A DNA stretch of 64,000 nucleotides from Chondrosia reniformis (taxonomy: Eukaryota; Porifera; Demospongiae; Chondrillida; Chondrillidae). The notes under the pieces are model-generated. The model was not told the DNA's origin, did no database searches, and saw only the letters and a list, made by a program, of their open reading frames with translations. Below, one piece after another: positions 10,289 through 28,937 of the stretch. The stretch covers positions 126,501-190,500 of the forward strand of contig OX359200.1 of NCBI GenBank assembly GCA_947172415.1, given 5' to 3'. Position numbers and translations under genes: made by a program. The number at the start of each line of letters is the position of its first letter. Within the stretch, counting starts at the first letter, position 1.

Positions 10289-12086
10289 TTACATGCAATT
10301 GAACAGACAACACATGTCACTAGTTCGCTGTACATTGACATCAAAGCCATGCAGTAAGGCTACATTAGCCACAAAAAGCCGATCAACTGTTGGATCCAGT
10401 CCAATCTGTGAGATGTGTTCCAGTGTAACAACGTGGTCTGCTGACTCGGAAACAGATGTGAGCATTTCAAACAACTTGTGGTTCAGGTCCTCAAAGAAGC
10501 TGCAAGGAATCAAGAGATGACGCCTGCTAATGGGGGATCATTTAGCTGACCTGTAGCTATGGAAGTTTGTAATATAATGGATACCTTGCAAACCAGTGTT
10601 CTTCGGTGCCACTGCCGTGTCCTCTCTGTACCTGCATGTTCCTCCGGATCTGTTCCAAGTGGCTGTAGCGAGCGTGGTCTTGTCGTGACACCACCAGAAG
10701 GGGCTCACAATACTGGGAATGACAAGTGATATTGTTGCTTGACACAAATATGTCATACAACTCCTTCTTGTCACGCATAACTACCTCAGTTGTACCTAAT
10801 TAGGGGGACATGTAGAACCTCATTCACAATAACATTTGATAGCTCACATGCAATGAAGGTCCTTTTTGACTTCAGGAGATCCATATCGGAGACACTAATG
10901 TAGAACTGAGGATGGTTATCAGTGTCAATGTCTATAGCAAGTTTATGGGATGTCATCAAACAAGTGCAGAACACTGCAGAAAGTGAGCAAAGTGTAGTAT
11001 CACTCCGACAAACCAGCTTGATGGAGTACCTTTGAAACATGAGGGCCCCACGGGAGGCGGGGAACAAAATATTATCCTCTTCTGTAAGAGAGCCAACTTC
11101 CATAACACAAAAATGGAAGCATCAAAGTACTCCAAATAGTCATCAATGCATTGCATGGGGAAAGCCCCCTAAGATGAAAAGAAATACATATCATGTGACC
11201 ATCATGTGACCTCAGGGATGGACCCACTTCAGGAGAGACTGGTCTGGGCACATCTACTGAAGTGCTGTCTGTAGAATGGGAATTAGGGTTAATGGTAAAC
11301 GTCTCTGGCAAAGTAAAGTGTCTAAAGTACTCCTCCAGTGAACCGTAATCTCGGGGGTGCAGCAATTGGTGGCTACAGAAACAGACATTCCTTGAGATCT
11401 CAGTAAGGCATACCATCGTATATTACAGCAACTCACTTTACTTGACGCTGCAGAAAGTCTTTATGTACATGTAACATTTCATAATTGTCTGCCAAGATAC
11501 CGACACACTTCATGCGAACACCTCGCTCTGCTTCACTGGCCACAGCAATTTTGCCAAAACAACTGAGTCCATACCATTCGTAAAATTTAAAGTATCTATA
11601 TATAACAAATAGAGAAGCCATTAAATATGCTAATGTATGTTTAATCAAAGTGATAGCCAAATCTCAATTAGTTATATTGATAAACATTAAAAGAGGCACC
11701 GCAAAATGTGCTTGAGGATAACTGATTAAATCAGAAACTAAAGTGGAAAATGGATTCCCGTGGTGCTACTAACATAAAGTCTTCATCCACTGTGTGTAAT
11801 CCGCTGGCTAGAGATTTAAACTCCAAACCTTCCAGATTTACTCCACTCGGAAAACACCATTCGACCACATTTCCTACAAATGATTGTTGTCAACTGAATT
11901 CTTGAGTGAGTTAATGTAACATTTTAATTTACCTTTCTTTGTATCAAATGAAACGACAAAGACAACAGTTAAAAATTTATTCTTTACTTTATTCTGTTGC
12001 TCGAAAGATTTCGGCTTGCGAGGACTGCTTCGAGGGCTGTGATTCTTATAATCTGCAAGCAAAGGCCTTCTTTCGTCGGTCTCCAT
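10289..12086 (-). CDS. DENND11: DENN domain-containing protein 11 (LCHN)
   Basis: DENN-module protein of the LCHN family; DENN proteins generally act as Rab guanine-nucleotide exchange factors, though LCHN's own role is poorly defined. First exons 12086-11933, 11873-11774 and 11595-11437 splice in frame. They read FVVSFDTKKGNVVEWCFP, NLEGLEFKSLASGLH, then DFIYFKFYEWYGLSCF and ERGVRMKCVGIL, as in human LCHN. Later exons carry ILWKFALL-like FVLWKLALLQKRIIFCSPPPVG, HPQFYISVSDMDLL and KKELYDIFVSSNN. The last exon (10513-10289) reads VVTLEHISQIGLDPTVDRLFV. Exact borders of exons 4-7 were not all resolved, and the 12086 ATG is the only good start. It shares a 54-bp promoter gap with MCM4. Confidence 0.87.
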
Positions 12087-12140
12087 GTTTAATTATATTC
12101 ATAGTCACGTGAATTCCAGGCGGGAAATATCAGGTGCAGG
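12087..12140. promoter_or_regulatory. Bidirectional promoter DENND11 / MCM4
   Basis: Start codons of the divergent genes are 54 bp apart. The gap contains GTCACGTGA at 12104-12112, a CACGTG E-box, and GGCGGGAAAT at 12119-12128, an E2F-like site (TTTSSCGC on the other strand). An E2F site would fit the replication gene MCM4. Binding is inferred from motif and position only. Confidence 0.55.
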
Positions 12141-15814
<3,674 letters not shown>

Positions 15815-15911
15815 CTTGCTGAACTTTAGACTATTCAATGATCTTCATAATATTAAACACAAATGAAAAATAATGCTTGTTCGAACATATATAAAGGGAT
15901 GCGTGTGCGTT

Positions 15912-16247
15912 TCATATGAACTGTTGATAAGGATGTGGCGATTGAGTAGGCAATAATTGAAAGCGTTTCTTAAGCACTAAGCGTTCCCTAGAAAACTTGT
16001 CGTCTGGCGAGAACCTCGCTACAGTGGGAGAACAGTGAATATTATGCAGCACATGCGAGACGTCTCCAGACAACAGCTTACCAGGGTGAGCCGATAGAGT
16101 GGGTTTGCCCGTAGGATCCAGCTTCTACGTGGGAGGGTACGAAGAGAAACATTGACTGAGTTAATGACTACTGGAGGTATTGCAGTCAAATACCTTTAGA
16201 GTATATACGCGCTGTCCCTTGTCGTTCAAATAGTACATTAGATGCAT
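15912..16247 (-). CDS. NOP10: H/ACA snoRNP protein NOP10
   Basis: Small core protein of H/ACA ribonucleoproteins, needed for rRNA pseudouridylation and telomerase RNP. Three exons: 16247-16194, 16124-16082, 16018-15912; 204 bp, 67 residues (human 64). The product reads [36 protein letters not shown] and LKKRF, matching the family throughout. A longer upstream open frame exists, but the ATG at 16247 matches the usual family start. It is divergent from EMC4 and convergent with MCM4 (97 bp between stops). Confidence 0.96.
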
Positions 16248-16345
16248 TACTCCAAGACACAAGTACAAGCAGCGATCGCGAGGTATTCCAGTTTCCGAAT
16301 CTAAGATGAGAAATTTAGAGTTGGCTTGGGACTTAGGATAGTAAA
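16248..16345. promoter_or_regulatory. Bidirectional promoter NOP10 / EMC4
   Basis: 98 bp between divergent start codons. No TATA box or CACGTG was seen. An AAAATGGCGAAG context surrounds the EMC4 start, a YY1-like motif also seen at the NGDN, NDUFS3 and 61368 gene starts. Confidence 0.5.
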
Positions 16346-17165
16346 ATGGCGAAGCATCGATGGGCACTTAGCTTTATAGACTCGACGAAGCCTGGTAATA
16401 GGTACGATAAACTATGATTATATGTATGTACATGTGCACTTTGGGAACTTATCCTCTTTTCACTACTAGGAGCGCTGTCCCATCTCCGGTTGGTTATCTA
16501 GAAGAGTCGCATACTAGTCACGTGAGTTGCACGTGGGCCCTGCCTGGCTAGGTCCTTCAATGTCTCTTGTATGTAGGAGGAAGATGACACTCCTGATACG
16601 TCTCTCATTGCCAAGGTAAGTGAAGCCGTAGGTGTGCCTAGTGTTTCAGATGCACATGTCATGTGAAGGAGTTGTCTGGTGTGTGTAGCAAGGATGGACC
16701 ATTGCACTAAGTCCGTGGAAGTCCCTTCCAATGACATTGCTTGTAATGTTCATGGCTGGTAATCAGATTGGTGTCTTTCCGATAATGATGATTGGCATGA
16801 TGGCATATCGACCCCTCCAAGCACTCTGGAGCTCCAAAGATGGTGAGTTCCAGCACATAGAGCAATCACTACAATTGAGTAAAAATTAATATTCTTTCAA
16901 AGTGTTCCAACAACTGAAGGGTGATCAGGCAGCCCTGCAGAAGGTGGCTTACGTGGGTGCCAATCTGGTGTCCCTAGGTCTGGCCGGCTGGAAGCTCCAC
17001 ACTATGGGACTGCTTCCCACAGCACAGTCAGACTGGGTGGAGTTCATGCAGGCCAGAGAGGTATAGATCAATGTAGGCCTTTACCAGTCCAGGCTGGCAT
17101 GCTTTTGTACTTTATGTCCTTAGGTAATGGAGTACTCTACTGGAGGAATAGCACTGCAAACTTGA
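16346..17165 (+). CDS. EMC4: ER membrane protein complex subunit 4
   Basis: Subunit of the ER membrane protein complex, an insertase for tail-anchored and multipass proteins. Six exons: 16346-16394, 16470-16521, 16577-16615, 16689-16843, 16903-17060, 17124-17165; 495 bp, 164 residues (human 183). Conserved core: [56 protein letters not shown], then [19 protein letters not shown] and a C-terminal EYSTGG. Two hydrophobic segments are visible. The 286 bp to the convergent IDI stop is A/T-rich with nothing recognised. Confidence 0.96.
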
Positions 17166-17451
17166 TGTTGTAATCACTTGTCTTGATGTTGTAATCACTT
17201 TAATTGTCACAATTTTATATCAAAGTTTTCATAAATGTGTACAGTTAATCTGATGTAGTGTTAACTGGAATGAATGGCATGTACAGTGTTGATGCACGAT
17301 ATACGACTCATTGCAGAGTAGATGGCATGCACAAATCACTAAACCGAATCATAAAATGATGTCAAAGAAATATCACACAATTAGTACAGTACAAGTTACA
17401 AAACAAGTCAACTATATAAATACAGAGGTGGAAGAGCTAGCCTCAAGCGGC

Positions 17452-18138
17452 TCACATCTTGCGAATGGTGTCAGTGTCAACCTGTGACTGAATATCTCCC
17501 AAACTGTTCCACCACTGGATCAGGTACCGGTCAACTATCAGTTTGAACCAAGGGGTCACCTTGACCTCACCTCGCTCCGCTCTCTCCATCAGCTCCAGGA
17601 CCTGCTCTTTGGTCGCATAGCAATGGCTCTGGACCTCGTTCGCATTCGCAGTTACATCTACGTCTGCCTGAATGAAGAGAATGTAGTCAATCTCGTGTTC
17701 TCCCCACTTTCCATCCGAAGGCGCCATGTAGTGGATACGTGTGATGTAGACAAACTTGTCTAGCGGCACTTGGGTGGAAGGAACGCCAAGTTCGTGGTCC
17801 AGTTTCCTCTGTGCGGCCCTCTTAACGCCCATCGCTTGGTCCTCCTCCAACTCGAGCGCGTTAAATAAGGGATGACTGCAACAAGTGTTGGTATAACAGC
17901 CTGGAAACGTTATTTTGGAGTCTGAGCGCTGCTGAAGTAACAATTCGCCTTTTGAGTTGAACATAAACACGCTAAAAGCCCTGTGAAGCTTTCCTTGCCT
18001 AATGTTCTCCATTAAGTGACAGTTTTTCTTTGAGTCCGAACCAATTACTCTATCTTGATCGTCCAACAAAATACAGCATTCCTCAAGCAACTTCTCCTGA
18101 ATTGGGTCCAGCATTTCTAGATACGTGTGTCCGTTCAT
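17452..18138 (-). CDS. IDI1: Isopentenyl-diphosphate delta-isomerase
   Basis: Nudix-fold enzyme interconverting isopentenyl and dimethylallyl diphosphate in the mevalonate pathway, usually peroxisomal or cytosolic. A single 228-residue open frame (human IDI1 227 in the short form). Landmarks: HRAFSVFMFNSKGELLLQQR, TFPGCYTNTCCSHPL with the active-site Cys in TNTCCSHP, RKLDHELG in the Nudix-like helix, and GEHEIDYILF with the catalytic Glu. No intron interrupts it, unlike most neighbours. The C-terminus ends in IRKM, not a canonical SKL-type peroxisomal signal (human IDI1 ends YRM). Confidence 0.97.
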   Translation of the reverse strand: MNGHTYLEMLDPIQEKLLEECCILLDDQDRVIGSDSKKNCHLMENIRQGKLHRAFSVFMFNSKGELLLQQRSDSKITFPGCYTNTCCSHPLFNALELEEDQAMGVKRAAQRKLDHELGVPSTQVPLDKFVYITRIHYMAPSDGKWGEHEIDYILFIQADVDVTANANEVQSHCYATKEQVLELMERAERGEVKVTPWFKLIVDRYLIQWWNSLGDIQSQVDTDTIRKM

Positions 18139-18436
18139 GTCTTTTGATCAATTTGAAAGTATCTTCTTAAGCTTATAACGATCAGCCGTTTATGACGTCT
18201 TCACGATCGAGCGACTGTTGCTGCCACGCCTATTAATTTCACACCGACACTTAAGTTAAGGAGCCATTTTTAATGAAATTCATAGCTCACGTGGAGCAGA
18301 AGGAAGAATAAGAAGTAAGCAAAGAAATCGCCTTGTAATGAAGTTAACATTTCTAAATTGCGACTGTTTATGTTTAAATCATGACCAGCATGGCCATTAT
18401 TTGTGTCTTGTTCAATCTTGTTGCTGCTAGGGAAGT
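18139..18436. promoter_or_regulatory. Bidirectional promoter IDI / eL13
   Basis: 298 bp between divergent starts. GCTCACGTGGAGC at 18285-18297 contains a CACGTG E-box within an imperfect palindrome. The pyrimidine-rich TTGTTGCTGCTAGGGAAGT just before the eL13 ATG could hold a splice acceptor for a non-coding first exon. No TOP initiator was assigned. Confidence 0.45.
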
Positions 18437-19222
18437 ATGGCGATCAAAGGAAATGGCATTATTCCAAACAACCATTTCAGAAAACACTGGGAGAGGTATG
18501 TACGAACATGGTTTAACCAGCCTGGGAGGAAGAAGCGGAGACGTTTAAACCGCCAGAAGAAGGCGGCGCGGATAGCTCCTCGTCCTGTGGCGGGTGCACT
18601 GAGACCAGTCGTGCACTGCCAGACCTGGAAGTACAACACCAAAGTGAGAGCCGGGAGAGGATTCACGTTGGAAGAGCTAAAAGTACGTCCGCACTGGTTC
18701 ATGTGTAAAATTTAAAATCTTTAGCCCCCCAATCCTTCAGGAAGCGGGAATTAATCGCAAAGTAGCTAAAACAATTGGCATCGCCGTTGATCATCGGAGA
18801 AGAAACAGGTCACTGGAAAATCTTCAGGCAAATGTACAAAGACTAAAAAATTATAAAAGTAGATTGATAATATTCCCTAAAAAGAAGGGAATTCAGAAAT
18901 ATGGCGACAGCACAGTAAGTTTTAATTTTTGCAAGTACAGTTTTGGTGGATGAATCGTGTATAATGGAATAATGTATTTTCCACTGCTGTTATGTAGCCA
19001 GATCAACTGACACTCGCCAGTCAACTAAAAGGTGACATACTACCTATAAAGCAGCCAGTTGTGAGGGCTAAGGCGAGAGAGATTTCTGAAGAGGAGAGAA
19101 AGTCGAGTGCATTCCAGACACTGCGAGTGGCAAGAGCAGATGCAAGACTGGTTGGTGTCAGAGAGAAGAGAGCGAAAATGAAGGCCGAACAAGTTGCAGC
19201 TTCTCGAGGAAGAGGCAAATGA
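18437..19222 (+). CDS. RPL13: 60S ribosomal protein L13 (eL13)
   Basis: Large-subunit ribosomal protein. Three exons: 18437-18682, 18741-18914, 18998-19222; 645 bp, 214 residues (human 211). It reads [40 protein letters not shown], then [15 protein letters not shown] [22 protein letters not shown], and [21 protein letters not shown]. It ends in a basic SRGRGK tail. The start Met is followed by Ala, as in most animal orthologs. Introns are 58 and 83 bp, too short for typical intronic snoRNAs. Only 56 bp separate its stop from the convergent LARS2 stop. Confidence 0.98.
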
Positions 19223-19278
19223 CATTAAATGATTGTTTTCAAATGTTACATTGTTATAAAGTAATGTCAGTTGAGTCA

Positions 19279-22947
<3,669 letters not shown>

Positions 22948-22978
22948 CTGATTAAGGGACTGTCCCGCAAGAAATAAA
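22948..22978. promoter_or_regulatory. 31-bp divergent promoter LARS2 / NGDN
   Basis: The two start codons are only 31 bp apart, the tightest divergent pair here. The 5' leaders must overlap, or one gene must use a downstream start. The NGDN start lies in AAAATGGCGCAG, YY1-like on the plus strand. No TATA box is seen. Confidence 0.55.
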
Positions 22979-24580
22979 ATGGCGCAGGTAGGTGAACAAA
23001 TAATCCGACAATTCTGTTGTGCTACATAGTTCTGTTTGTGTAGAACGTGGAAGAAGACGACGTTCCCGATATTTCTCGTTTTGTGAGTCTTTTGGAAGAG
23101 CTAAAGACTAAAGTGAGTGATAGCTCTCTCGATTGACTGTGGCATATATGGACTGCTGCATTGTACTGTCGGATAGTCTACAGAAGTGAAGGATCACGTG
23201 AGAGGATTAAAGAGCAAGTTTATGGTAGATGGCGTGTCGACTGACGATGGTATCAGTTTGTTGGATCTGAAAAGCCAGCTCTTCATGAAGTATAGTTTAT
23301 ACATGTGTTGGGCACTGCTCTCAAATATTTAATTTGTTTCTTATTTAGTTATCTAATTAATTTATGTCTTGTGATGCTAAAGAAAATGAATGGAGAATTA
23401 ATTGAAGGGTCTCCCCCAGTAGATCGTTTAATAGAGATAAGAGTGGTAAATGAAGCTGTTAGATGAATAAGATATTCTCTGTGTTTTAAATGATATTATC
23501 TTGAAGATCCTGGAAAAGCTACGTCCCTTGGACCAGAAACTGCGGTACCAGATTGATAAGGTCCTCAGGAGAGCTGCACTTGGAGGACCTGATGCTAGTG
23601 ATCCACTGCAATTCAAACCAAACCCTAACAACCTTGTATCCAAGGTAACTAACCATATCAAGATCATGTGACTGTCACATGACTATCACATGTTACCTAG
23701 TTGGATGAGGATAGTGGTTCAGAGGAGAGTGATGAGGAGGATGATGGTAGGAAAAGGAAGGCGGACATTTATGTTCCTCCAAGGGTCACTGCGGTACCAT
23801 ATGGTGAGGCACTACAGCATGGTCCAAGTGGGTGTGGCCCAAGTGGGCGTGGCTCATGTGGGTGTGGTTGTTTCCTTAGAAGAAGAACCCTCAAAAGCTG
23901 AGAAGCAAAAGCAGAGACGTGCAGCTCAGAGAGTGCTAAAGGGATCTCTGCTGCAGGAACTTAGAGGTAGGTTAAACTGTCTGTCTCCGTAGTAGCGTGC
24001 TCACGGCCCTCCTCTGCAGAAGAGTATTCAGAGACACCTCAGGAGCTGAGCGTATCAGTGTCTGGTTTGAGGAGAAAGCAGGAGCTTCATAGGGAACAAG
24101 AGCAGGAGCAGTGAGCCACGCCCCTTACATGCACAGCCACGCCTCTTACATGCACAGCCACGCCCCTTACACTCTCTCCTTATATAAAAAGGTTTGAAGA
24201 AGACAACTTTTTGAGACTACCAAAGAAAACTAAGGGAAAGGTACATCATTGTGTCATGTGACATGCATGTGACATGACTGCTACTCTCTGCTTCAGTTGA
24301 ATGGAAGAGGAACTAGTTCAGCATTTCAGGAAATTACAGATTTTGGTGGATTAAGTGATTTTATTGGGGAAACTCCTAATATTAAGTCTAAAAAGGTAAG
24401 TTGGGGCATAGTGGACACACCCCTTTTTGTATTTGAGTTACTCAACTGCTGATTGACTTGTAGTCTGCCAAGTTCAAAAAGCATCGTCATAGCAACTCCA
24501 AAAGTGAGTACCACCTGAAATACTCGACCACCTGTATTAGTTTGTTAATTGTTTTTGTAGAGAATATGAAAAGACGGTAA
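22979..24580 (+). CDS. NGDN: Neuroguidin (Sas10/Utp3 family)
   Basis: Nucleolar small-subunit processome protein with a Sas10/Utp3/C1D domain; vertebrate NGDN also binds eIF4E and CPEB. A tiny first exon (22979-22987) is followed by several short ones. Diagnostic stretches are VEIRV-type LIEIRV, then LEKLRPLDQKLRYQIDKVLRRA, FKPNPNNLVSK, an acidic block (SGSEESDEEDDG) and RKADIYVPPRVTAVPYG. These match human VLEKLRPLDQKLKYQIDKL and YVPPRL. The C-terminal exons carry basic segments ending KNMKRR with stop TAA at 24578-24580. Introns include GCCACGCC repeats and paired CATGTGA motifs. Confidence 0.93.
24112..24176 (+). repeat. 21-22-bp GCCACGCC repeat in NGDN intron
   Basis: Three tandem copies of about 21 bp containing GCCACGCCCCTTACATGCAC. 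Same core as other intronic repeats in this window. Confidence 0.8.
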
Positions 24581-24695
24581 ATATAAATGGAAATAGTACA
24601 GCTAGCCAACAAATATTTATGTACTAACAGCATTGATGCTACAATATATCATGCTTCTTGTTGTCATCTACGCTACTCTATACACATTGACAGTG

Positions 24696-25551
<856 letters not shown>

Positions 25552-25699
25552 CTTTAGACCACGCCCCTTGACGATCTGGCTAGGGAGACTGGATGGGTGT
25601 GGGACATTAAGGGTTTTACTCTTTGTTTGCAAAAGTAAACGGTCCATTAGTTCATAGATTATGCACCTAGTCCCTTAAGTGCACTGAGACGTTAAAGAC
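25552..25699. promoter_or_regulatory. Bidirectional promoter PDCD6 / RUN-DEF8 gene
   Basis: 148 bp between divergent ATGs. It contains one ACCACGCCCC (KLF/Sp1-like) element next to the PDCD6 start. No TATA box or E-box. Confidence 0.45.
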
Positions 25700-28600
25700 A
25701 TGAATATCTTTAAAAGAGGAACAGGTGGGAATTCACGTCGAAACCTTTCGCTTCTAATTGTTAATCTATCCTCATTTGAATGTAATCTTTGTAGTTACGG
25801 AAGAGTTTCTAGTCCAACAAGAGATAAGAGCTAAATCTTTAATAACAAACTTGGCGAAAGCCATTAAAGAGGTTTGTGTTGTGTGTGGGGAATTTGAGCT
25901 ACTGGAACATAAAGTTAACCTTTGTCACAGCTTCAGTTGCAGCATGCAGAAATGAATGAGGAAAACCCGATAATAGATTGCCAAGCAACAGAAAGGCTGT
26001 GTAATTGGTTTGAACATATTCTCCAGCACGGCTACAAAGCCAGGTACAGATAGCCCCCTCTAACCTTATAAGGCTGCCTCCATTTTTCTTTTTTGTGGCT
26101 AAAGGAAGTTGACTTTGAAGCATGTCTCATCATTTTGGGCTCTGATAACTAAAGTCACCAGAAAGCAAGCCATCGCCCAGGTCACCAGGTAGGTGTGTCA
26201 GGAGGTGCCACTCCCACTCCCTGCTAGTGTCCTGTTACCTGTAGTCTTCAGTATGCCCGCTCTGAGAGAGGAAGATGTCGTGCATGGATCAGACTAGCTG
26301 TGAATGAGTGCTCGCTGGAGAGCTATATTGAAGTTATTGTGAATGACCCCAAAATATTGAGGTAAACTGACAAGACTGCAGTTGGTGAAGGCTGTGGGTT
26401 TAGTGTTGATCACTTAATATAGTCAATATTATGAGACGTATGCTTTGCTGAGGAATGAGGAACAGACTGGATTTCTCAAGAGACTACTCACAGGACTTCA
26501 ACAACTCACCTTTGAACTGTAAGTATCTCACCACGCCCCCTACACCACCCACTCACTTGTGTAACTAATAGCCACGCCCCCTGCACCACCCACTCACTTG
26601 TGCAACTAATAGCCACGCCCCCTACACCACCCACTCACTTGTGCAACTAATAGCCACGCCCCCTACACCATAATGATTATTTCTGTGTTCCCACAGGGAA
26701 GTGGATACAATGAGTCTTGAATTTGACCTGCCCCTTGAGGCCACACATGCACCAACCCAAAGACTAACAGTTACACAATCCTGTAAGTGTCAATCTTGTG
26801 TGACCCGTCTCTCTGTGTATCAATATCTGCCCTCCTCTCACTGAAGCACCCAAGAGCAGCAGAAAGAAAGGCTTGAGTGAGGCTTCTCAGATGGGCACCA
26901 GTGATGAGTTTGAATATCACAGTGCTATGTCAATAGACACTCAGGAAACTGAAGATTTGGACCGACTGGTCACTGAGACAGAAGATTTTGTAGTCAAGAG
27001 TGTGCGAAAGTTATCCTCTGTCAAAGAACCAACTGCTGTCTCTGATGACTGCAGTGCAAACTTGAATGGCTCGTTACATAGTCTAGAAGAAGACACTCAG
27101 CCATCTTCTGTTGTCATGACAACCTCTTCACTAGAATTAGGATCAGAGATAACTAGTGATCATTCTAGAAATGTCTTTAACACCTCCCCCTGTCCAAAAA
27201 TTGTGTTCGAGAAGGATGAACAGCCAGATATAAAGGAACAGATAGAGAAGGAAGGAGAGGTGGAGGGGGAGGGAGAGGTGGAGGGGGAGGGAGAGGTAGA
27301 GATGGAGGGAGAGGTGGAGAGGGAAGGAGAGGTAGAGATGGAGGGAGAGGTGGAGAGGGAGGGAGAAATGAAATTTGAAGTAGCAGCTGGAGAAGATACT
27401 GAAAGAGTAATAGATGGACCTGTAGCAGCTGCAGTGACAGAAGACCTCATTCCAAATGCCACTCTCTCATTCTCCACTTCTGATAATGGGAGCACGGATG
27501 TGATGGCTCTAGCAAAGAGGAGATCTCCATTGTTTTCAGACAGCACTAGCGATGAATCAGACGTGGCAAGAAGGGACGATGTACTGTTTGAGAGAAATGA
27601 TGGTCCTTCCAATCCTTTTGGGGACACTGACCCAGAATGTGTCACAGTATGTTGGCAATGTGTGTGTGTACGTATGAGTGTGTGTGTGTGTAGTTGTATT
27701 ATTGTGTTCCTTGCAGAGTGACTCCAGTGAGCGTGTATCCCCATTCTCACCAGAAGTGATCAGCCCTTCTAAAGACCTCTCTTCCATTCTGGCAGATCTG
27801 ACCACTTTGTTGGACAAAGGTAGAGAAGAGGAACTGGAGGAGTGTATGAACGAGTACGACATTATTGAGATTAACCAGTTGCTCCAGGAAAACCATTTCT
27901 CGAAGGAAGTGTGTATACTATTAGAGTCCCCATGTATGATACAGTATATACAATACCAGCCATTTATATTAAATGGACACACAGGTATATGTATTGCACA
28001 CTGAGAAATAGGATTTATGAAGCAGCTAAGTAATAGAGTGATAGCTATCTGTTGTGTGTAGCCGACAAGGGAAGAGATTGTTCAAATGATTGCTGAACTG
28101 AAGAGGGAGTTGAAAGAGCTCTCTGAAAGGGAACCAAACTCTAGCCGACTTGATCTGCAAAACAAGCTTGTCAAACTGCAAGTTACCCTTCATTGGATGA
28201 GCGAGGTCAGTTGGGCTTGGCATGGAGTGATGTGCAGAGTTGTCATGGCAACCATTTGCCCTCTTAGGTCAGTTCTTCAACAATTGTACATATACGTGAA
28301 CATCAACTTGTTCGGCAGAAGAAGGGACTAGTGAGGGGAGTTTCCTGTGATATCTGTGGAGGCGGGATTCATGGCATACTAAGGACATGGTTTAAATGCT
28401 CAGGTAATTCAATCAGAACTATTTCTAGTTTGCCCTAAAGATCATGTTTAGCTTGTCTTCAGTGACAAAGTCTGTCTCTTCTTCAGACTGTTTCACCAGC
28501 TGTCACAAGAGCTGTACCAAATACATTACCAGGGAGTGTGTCTATGAAAAGGTGGAGCATACTTGTACAGTGAATTTATACAATTCCTTTCACCTAATTT

Positions 28601-28817
28601 GTGTATAAATAGGCTAAGAATGCAAAGTTGATTCTGGATATTTGTCCCAGAACCAGTTTGACCCACCAAAGGTTCAGATGTGCCCGATGTAACATGAAGA
28701 TAGCATTTGGAAGTATGTATGGCCATATTAGATAAGTTAATAAACATGTGTGTGTGTATGTGTGTGTGTGTGTGTGTGTGTATGTGTGTGTGTGTATGTG
28801 TGTGTATGTGTGTGTGT

Positions 28818-28849
<32 letters not shown>

Positions 28850-28855
28850 GTGTGT

Positions 28856-28937
<82 letters not shown>

